From JAEXNA01 sp050486105 (GTDB lineage: Bacteria > Vulcanimicrobiota > Xenobia > Xenobiales > JADMJV01), in contig JBJHCR010000248.1 of assembly GCA_050486105.1 (NCBI GenBank), positions 1 to 9,778 of the forward strand: a stretch of 9,778 bases of DNA, in the 5' to 3' direction. Of the stretch, positions 5,870 to 9,778 are shown in pieces. Made by a program: the position numbers and the translations under genes. Within the stretch, counting starts at the first letter, position 1. Each line of letters opens with the position of its first letter. Under the pieces are notes generated by a model. It did not search any database. It saw only the letters and a list, made by a program, of their open reading frames with translations, and was not told where the DNA came from.

Positions 5870-7252
5870 TCAGGCTCGAGTTGCCGGACTTTCTGACAGC
5901 GAAGTGATGGAACCCAAAACCTGGTAAAGGTCCACCGGCTTTCTTCGCCCTTTCACTTCTACAGTACCCAGTTCTGCTAAGTCAAACGCCTTGGCTACTC
6001 TTCGAGCTGTTTCTCCGTTGATGAGAAGATGAATTCCGTGTTCCCTAGTCAGCTTTTCAATGCGGGAAGCGACATTGGTGGTGTCCCCCATGGCGGCGAA
6101 CTCGCGATGCCCTGTTAAGCCCACATCTCCAAGCATCACTTCACCGGTGGCTATCCCCACTCCGATCTCAAGTTCTGGGACCCCCCGACCCTGCCACTGT
6201 CTGTTGAGTTCCTGTATGGCTTCAAGCATGCCTAATCCGGCTCTTACTGCCAATTCTGCGTGGGTGTCAGGGTCTGCCGGGCCATCTTGATCGGAGCCGA
6301 ACACCGCCATCATGGCGTCTCCCAGATAGGTCATCAAAAGACCCTGATGTTCGAGAATCACTCGTCCAAGGCTCTTGTAGACCTCGTTGAGCTGACTTAT
6401 GGTTTCCTCCAGCGGCCGACTCTCTGAAAGGGAAGTATAGTTCCAAATGTCCGAAAAGAGAATCGTGGCTTCACTTGGGATGAGTGCTCTCGGTTGACTC
6501 TTGGCGCGATAGGTTCGGAATCGGAGCAACTGTTGCCCGAGTTGAAGGAGATCCTCGTCGTTGAGCACCGTCATACCCTTGACCGGGTCAGAATTGACCC
6601 AGACAGGGTGGTCTGAATCCGGTTGGAGGATGAAATGTCCGTCCGACATGATGATGGTTGCGTGCTCTCGAGAGACCGAGGCATCTTCCAAGACCACGTG
6701 GTTTTCTCTCCGGCCTTTCCTTCCTAGAGTGGTCCGTGTTTCTGAAAGAGTCCACTGTCGGTGACGATGAGGATCGGTATACCCTTCAAGAAAAGCGACC
6801 CCTTTAGACAATCTCAGTATGGTGATTTTGTAGTCACCTATGGTGAGGACGTCACCAGGGTTGAGTTGGGAGAAGGAACAGTCGGAACCATTCACTTGAA
6901 TACTGAGGCCAGGGTTGAGGTTGTTGAAGAAAACGTTGCTCTGAATAAGTTTAATGATCGCCTGCCTATTGGCCAGCTTTTCGTCCTCGAGAACAATATC
7001 GTTGTCCTTCGGACCTGAGGGCGAGCCAATGGTCATATGCGCATAACAAAGAGGGATTCGGCGACTAACTCCTCCACCTTCGATTAACAGGTCGAATCCC
7101 GTGCGCAGCCATTGGCGTCCCCGAGCCGATACTGTCTGCCCTGTTCTTACGGTGGAGTGGTCACTATCAGCCGATATCCCTCGGGCGCGATCTTCCCCCT
7201 CGCGTTCTTCCCGAGCACTCATTCCCATGAGTACATTTCTCACTTTTGCCAC
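5870..7252 (-). CDS. FHA-FHA-class III adenylate/guanylate cyclase-like protein
   Basis: The 460-residue protein has no signal peptide or membrane helix, so it is cytoplasmic. After a charged N-terminal tail (1-48), FHA domain 1 spans about 52-146 and is degenerate: TIGS replaces the usual IGR, and LANRQA replaces SxxH. FHA domain 2 (about 164-248) is canonical, with LGR at 176-178, SREH at 194-197 and N220, so it should bind phosphothreonine peptides. The cyclase domain spans about 258-447 and keeps metal ligands D268 (FSDIW) and D312 (YLGDAMMAVFG) and transition-state residues N393 and R397 (GDTTNVASR). The base-selecting Lys (four before D312) is T308, and the partner Asp/Thr (seven before N393) is A386, so substrate and even activity are uncertain. 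FHA coupling suggests control by a Ser/Thr kinase, none of which is in the window. GTG start at 7252 is supported by GAAAGG five bases upstream. Confidence 0.92.
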   Translation of the reverse strand: MAKVRNVLMGMSAREEREGEDRARGISADSDHSTVRTGQTVSARGRQWLRTGFDLLIEGGGVSRRIPLCYAHMTIGSPSGPKDNDIVLEDEKLANRQAIIKLIQSNVFFNNLNPGLSIQVNGSDCSFSQLNPGDVLTIGDYKITILRLSKGVAFLEGYTDPHRHRQWTLSETRTTLGRKGRRENHVVLEDASVSREHATIIMSDGHFILQPDSDHPVWVNSDPVKGMTVLNDEDLLQLGQQLLRFRTYRAKSQPRALIPSEATILFSDIWNYTSLSESRPLEETISQLNEVYKSLGRVILEHQGLLMTYLGDAMMAVFGSDQDGPADPDTHAELAVRAGLGMLEAIQELNRQWQGRGVPELEIGVGIATGEVMLGDVGLTGHREFAAMGDTTNVASRIEKLTREHGIHLLINGETARRVAKAFDLAELGTVEVKGRRKPVDLYQVLGSITSLSESPATRA

Positions 7253-7325
7253 AGAGACCTTTCAATAATGGTCTAATGTTTGGAAATGGAAGGGGTCAAG
7301 TCTGCTTCGGGCAAATGAATTTCTG
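7253..7325. promoter_or_regulatory. Short divergent promoter region
   Basis: Only 73 bases separate the divergent cyclase and GHKL-like genes, so both promoters must lie here or overlap the coding ends. The stretch is AT-richer than its surroundings (AATAATGG and CTAATGTTTGG around 7264-7283). I cannot assign -35 and -10 boxes with confidence. Confidence 0.45.
7258..7263 (-). promoter_or_regulatory. Ribosome-binding site deciding the cyclase GTG start
   Basis: On the minus strand GAAAGG sits five bases before the GTG at 7252. In-frame ATG codons at residues 9 and 11 have no better site, so the GTG is the preferred start. Confidence 0.6.
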
Positions 7326-8540
7326 ATGAGCGGTAGAATCTTGGGCGTGGAGGACTTGCTCGGACGCTTTCGAGCTGAAGGTGAGACGGAATCGAGCGGA
7401 GCCTTCACTCTAGATCCCCGCAAGGCGATGGAGCGCCTAGCGCAATTTCAACTTCCATCAAGGTATCATTGGATCCTGAAGATCATTCAAGCCGCCAATC
7501 TAGCCAAGGCCAACAATGTTTCCATCAAAGCCGGAGTTAGGGGAGTGGACCTCGTTTGCGATGCGGTTCCACCGGGCTTTTCCACGGTGGATGATTTGCT
7601 GGCTCATCTGATCGCTGATGACGAAGTGAGTTCCCCGGCGCTTCGCCATCTCGCCGCTGGATTACAGGGGAGTCTGGCGGTTCGGCCTCGGTCCATCGAG
7701 GCTATAGTTAAGAGCGGAGGAAGGCAGAGCCGGTTCTTGCTGGTCTCGGGAGGCTGGAGAACCGCTGCGACGGAAGAGGTCTCTGACCGGCAAACTCGGT
7801 TCGAGGTTCGACTTCGCAGGAATTGGTCTGAGCAATTGGATTCAGGCTGGTTCACGTTGAATACCGACATTCTCGACTACGTCTTGAGACGACCGAGTTC
7901 CTACGATCGAGAGAATAAGACGGTCTATGATGCTTGCCACTTTGCCGATTGTGATGTCCTGATAAAAGGAAGGATGGTCAGTCGACGACCTTTCGGGGCC
8001 CCTCGATTTCCGGGTTACGATATTCGCACGGATCTAAATCCCGGAACTAGAAGGGCTCCCCTTTATCAACGATGGACCTCAGGCCAGGGATTGATCAAAG
8101 GTGCCGTGGACAGACGACATCATTTGGCAGAGTTCTTGCAACCGGCGATCGACAGAGAAGGTTTTAGACTGGCTAATGAGAGTCACGCTACGGTTACCAA
8201 CCGCTATGACCCCGGGGTAGCCGAGGCTTCTCAGAAATGGGGTTTTGAGCGTGCCTTTGCCCTGAGAGCAGAACTCTCGCCCCTAGCCATCCTTTTATTT
8301 CTGGAAGACGGGGTCATCATCCAGCAGCAGACTTTGTCCCTAGGTTGCCCGGGACTCATCGCTTTGATCAACGCCAAGTCTTTTCGGAAAGACGTCTCGA
8401 CTTTCAAAATCGTGGAAGACGAAAGTTTTCACCTGCTCTTGACTGAACTTTCTGAGGTCGGCAAGAAATTGCGAAGTCAGGTCCTTGAGAATCTGAATTC
8501 CATGCCCTGCCAAGGCCACATTAAGCGTCATTTGTCCTGA
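7326..8540 (+). CDS. Hypothetical protein with GHKL (Hsp90-like) ATPase-type N-terminus
   Basis: The 404-residue soluble protein has no signal peptide. Near its N-terminus, FTLDPRKAMERLAQFQL (27-43) leads into SRYHWILKIIQAANLAKANN (45-64), then a strand (VSIKAG), VDLVCD and PPGFS, and later ALRHLAAGLQGSLAV (105-119). This order resembles the N-box helix, the D-x-G strand and following helix of GHKL ATPases, and a group of hypothetical proteins I remember with FxLDxxKAxEKLxxFQL openings. The usual N-box Glu/Asn pattern and the DxGxG motif are not clearly present, so ATP binding is doubtful. The rest (about 155-404) has mixed alpha/beta character, with paired LLFLEDGVIIQQQTL (323-337) and SFHLLLTELSEVGKKL (367-382). 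I cannot name a function. It is divergent from the cyclase. ATG 7326 has no good ribosome-binding site; its first base overlaps the stop of a three-codon frame at 7315. Confidence 0.75.
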   Translation: MSGRILGVEDLLGRFRAEGETESSGAFTLDPRKAMERLAQFQLPSRYHWILKIIQAANLAKANNVSIKAGVRGVDLVCDAVPPGFSTVDDLLAHLIADDEVSSPALRHLAAGLQGSLAVRPRSIEAIVKSGGRQSRFLLVSGGWRTAATEEVSDRQTRFEVRLRRNWSEQLDSGWFTLNTDILDYVLRRPSSYDRENKTVYDACHFADCDVLIKGRMVSRRPFGAPRFPGYDIRTDLNPGTRRAPLYQRWTSGQGLIKGAVDRRHHLAEFLQPAIDREGFRLANESHATVTNRYDPGVAEASQKWGFERAFALRAELSPLAILLFLEDGVIIQQQTLSLGCPGLIALINAKSFRKDVSTFKIVEDESFHLLLTELSEVGKKLRSQVLENLNSMPCQGHIKRHLS

Positions 8541-8560
8541 TCGCTATTCCCACAACAGCC

Positions 8561-9478
8561 TTATGGCTGCTTGGGTATGGGATAAATGTCGAAACCCGTC
8601 AATCGGTCGTGGTGGAAAGTGGCTCTCAGGCCAGGTAGTCGAACGACGGTTTCATCGATCTCTAGACCGAGGCCAGCACGAGAACCGGGATGCTTCTCTA
8701 AAAAAGTCTTGCTGGTGGCTCCAAGAGTCACTCCGCGATCGGTTTTCCAGGCCAATCCAGAACTGCGGATTCGAGTCACTGATCGCGTTTTGGGGTCCAA
8801 GGTGAGTTCCAGCAGTTGATTCCTCTCCGGTGAGGACCAGACCAGGCGGCCGCTCTCCGTTGCCGAAGGGGGGCCCAACTCTTCATATAAGCTCTTGTCT
8901 GGTGGGACTCCCAGAGCCAGGGGGCCGACTTCTCGTCCAGGGCGCACCGTCCATTCTTCAAAGCGCCAGGTATTTCCAGACATGGGCGCTATCCTGAGGC
9001 CGGTTATCTTGGCCTGCTCGACCTCCAAATGGAGCCCGGGCAGGACATAAGTAGAGACGCCGTCCCGCTGAGCTTTACTAGCCCGAGTCTTGAGGCGATC
9101 GACGGGCAATCCCAAGAACACTTCCGTACCCACCACAGAGGCCCTGATCCGTCGGAGGTGCAGCTCGAGAATTTGACAGTCCTGGTCGAAACCCACTGCC
9201 AGGAGAGTGATCCCTTTCTTGAGCTGTCCGGCTTCAATTTTCCCCCAGGTTATGCGTCGATAGCCCTCCCCCGTGTCGTGGTAGGGCAAGATCCGAGTGG
9301 GCTTGCCCAACTCCTCCGGCCAGTCTTCTGGTAAGGGCTGTCCGATTTTTAGAGAGTACACTCCCTGACCTGGACGAACGGATACAGGCAGGTTGTCCCA
9401 GTCAGGAGCAGCGTTGAGCACCTGACTGCACAAGGCGCCGGCCAGCACTAGGTGCACTATGAAGGAGGCTCTCTTCAA
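8561..9478 (-). CDS. Secreted protein with internal duplication (BamE-like repeat pattern), unknown function
   Basis: The 305-residue protein has a signal peptide (MKRASFIVHLVLAGALCSQV, cleavage likely after LNA at 21-23). The mature part is two related halves, about 36-165 and 179-300. Each opens with an RPG motif and a short strand, then a GxPxxxxxxEELGxP motif (45-60 and 190-204). Each later has LGxxxxxL and closes with a shared motif: LPGLHLEV..ITGLRIAP (146-165) and LPGLRATF..LTGFDIYP (281-300). The G-x-P ... LG-x-P pattern recalls small outer-membrane BamE/SmpA-like repeats, but identity is not established. Start is TTG at 9478, overlapping the TGA of the upstream gene (TTGA), typical of translational coupling and the best argument for this start. 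It converges with the GHKL-like gene, 20 bases apart. Confidence 0.82.
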   Translation of the reverse strand: MKRASFIVHLVLAGALCSQVLNAAPDWDNLPVSVRPGQGVYSLKIGQPLPEDWPEELGKPTRILPYHDTGEGYRRITWGKIEAGQLKKGITLLAVGFDQDCQILELHLRRIRASVVGTEVFLGLPVDRLKTRASKAQRDGVSTYVLPGLHLEVEQAKITGLRIAPMSGNTWRFEEWTVRPGREVGPLALGVPPDKSLYEELGPPSATESGRLVWSSPERNQLLELTLDPKTRSVTRIRSSGLAWKTDRGVTLGATSKTFLEKHPGSRAGLGLEIDETVVRLPGLRATFHHDRLTGFDIYPIPKQP

Positions 9479-9778
9479 GACTGCTTGCGGTACACGGTGG
9501 CTTGCTCCGAAAACGAGGCCGGCACTGTTTCAGAATCATGGGTAGGCTCGAGCAGCAGATTGCTCCCTTGGAGCTTGAAGATGGTGGTGAAAGAGTGACC
9601 TTCATCAAAGGTGAAAGTGATCCGATGAGGCATCACGTCAAGGTTCGCCGACCATTTTCCGGTGAGTTTTTCTCCTCGGGCTAGAGCTTCAAAGCTCCCC
9701 GAGTTCGACAGGTAGAGAATCGCTTCGTTCCCCTCAGTGTCCTGACCTCGCCAACTCCCGGCCAGAGGGTGCTGTTCG
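9475..9778 (-). CDS. Lipocalin-like small domain protein (5' partial)
   Basis: The frame is open from the right window edge to TGA at 9477-9475, giving 100 visible residues; the start lies beyond the window. The sequence begins EQHPLAGSWRGQDTEGNEAI and runs through alternating short strands (ILYLSNSGSFEAL, KLTGKWSA, HRITFTFDEG, TTIFKLQGSNLLLEP) to VYRKQS. LxGxWxG opening, a GxF strand, a second G-x-W and a ...GxxLxLEP strand are typical of small lipocalin-like beta-barrel domains of unknown function often found in secreted proteins. No ligand or export signal can be assigned without the N-terminus. Its stop overlaps the TTG start of the secreted duplicated-repeat gene by three bases, so the two are probably cotranscribed and coupled. 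Confidence 0.8.
   Translation of the reverse strand, partial: EQHPLAGSWRGQDTEGNEAILYLSNSGSFEALARGEKLTGKWSANLDVMPHRITFTFDEGHSFTTIFKLQGSNLLLEPTHDSETVPASFSEQATVYRKQS

Noticed and set aside
7315..7326. Three-codon frame (Met-Asn-Phe-stop) overlapping the ATG at 7326 as a leader peptide
   Set aside because: It is too short to distinguish from chance and has no convincing ribosome-binding site.
8549..8575. Hairpin CAGCC-TTAT-GGCTG with an outer CCCA/TGGG as terminator between convergent genes
   Set aside because: The stem is short, has an internal loop and no T-run on either side, and it lies inside the 3' end of the minus-strand gene.

Overview
The window looks like an ordinary stretch of bacterial chromosome. 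GC is moderate (a little over half by eye), intergenic gaps are short, and genes lie on both strands. There is no phage, transposon, plasmid or CRISPR hallmark and no rRNA or tRNA. The lineage cannot be fixed from the sequence. The mix of genes (a long three-part U32 protein, an FHA-FHA-cyclase fusion, a GHKL-like hypothetical protein and secreted repeat proteins) would suit a complex or poorly sampled phylum with large accessory gene sets. That placement is inference only.

Layout from left to right: (1) 2-1408, plus strand, the 3' part of a gene for a low-complexity protein: 99-bp arginine/asparagine-rich tandem repeats, a Gly/Met-rich tract, then an unrecognised globular C-terminal domain. 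(2) 1425-1467, a strong bidirectional terminator shared with the convergent gene. (3) 1524-4010, minus strand, an 828-residue U32 (RlhA/YdcP-like) protein with a second cysteine-bearing module at its C-terminus. (4) 4011-4444, a 434-bp divergent intergenic region holding an unidentified, strongly structured element closed by a 17-bp long-range helix. (5) 4445-5473, plus strand, a secreted LysM-LysM-SH3-like-NlpC/P60 cell-wall hydrolase. (6) 7252 to 5479, minus strand, a two-gene unit: an FHA-FHA-class III cyclase followed by a small two-helix membrane protein. (7) 7326-8540, plus strand, a hypothetical protein with a GHKL/Hsp90-like N-terminal pattern, divergent from the cyclase. (8) 9778 to 8561, minus strand, a translationally coupled pair: the end of a lipocalin-like small protein, then a secreted protein built from an internal duplication.

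Functionally, the genes divide into RNA modification (U32), envelope maintenance (NlpC/P60 and the secreted repeat proteins) and signalling (FHA-cyclase). Nothing shows that they form one system. The best candidate for something undescribed is the structured element at 4181-4379. It lies in the presumed 5' leader of the cell-wall hydrolase gene and matches no riboswitch or RNA family I could recall. Second are the cyclase, whose base-selecting residues are replaced while its catalytic residues remain, and the GHKL-like protein.
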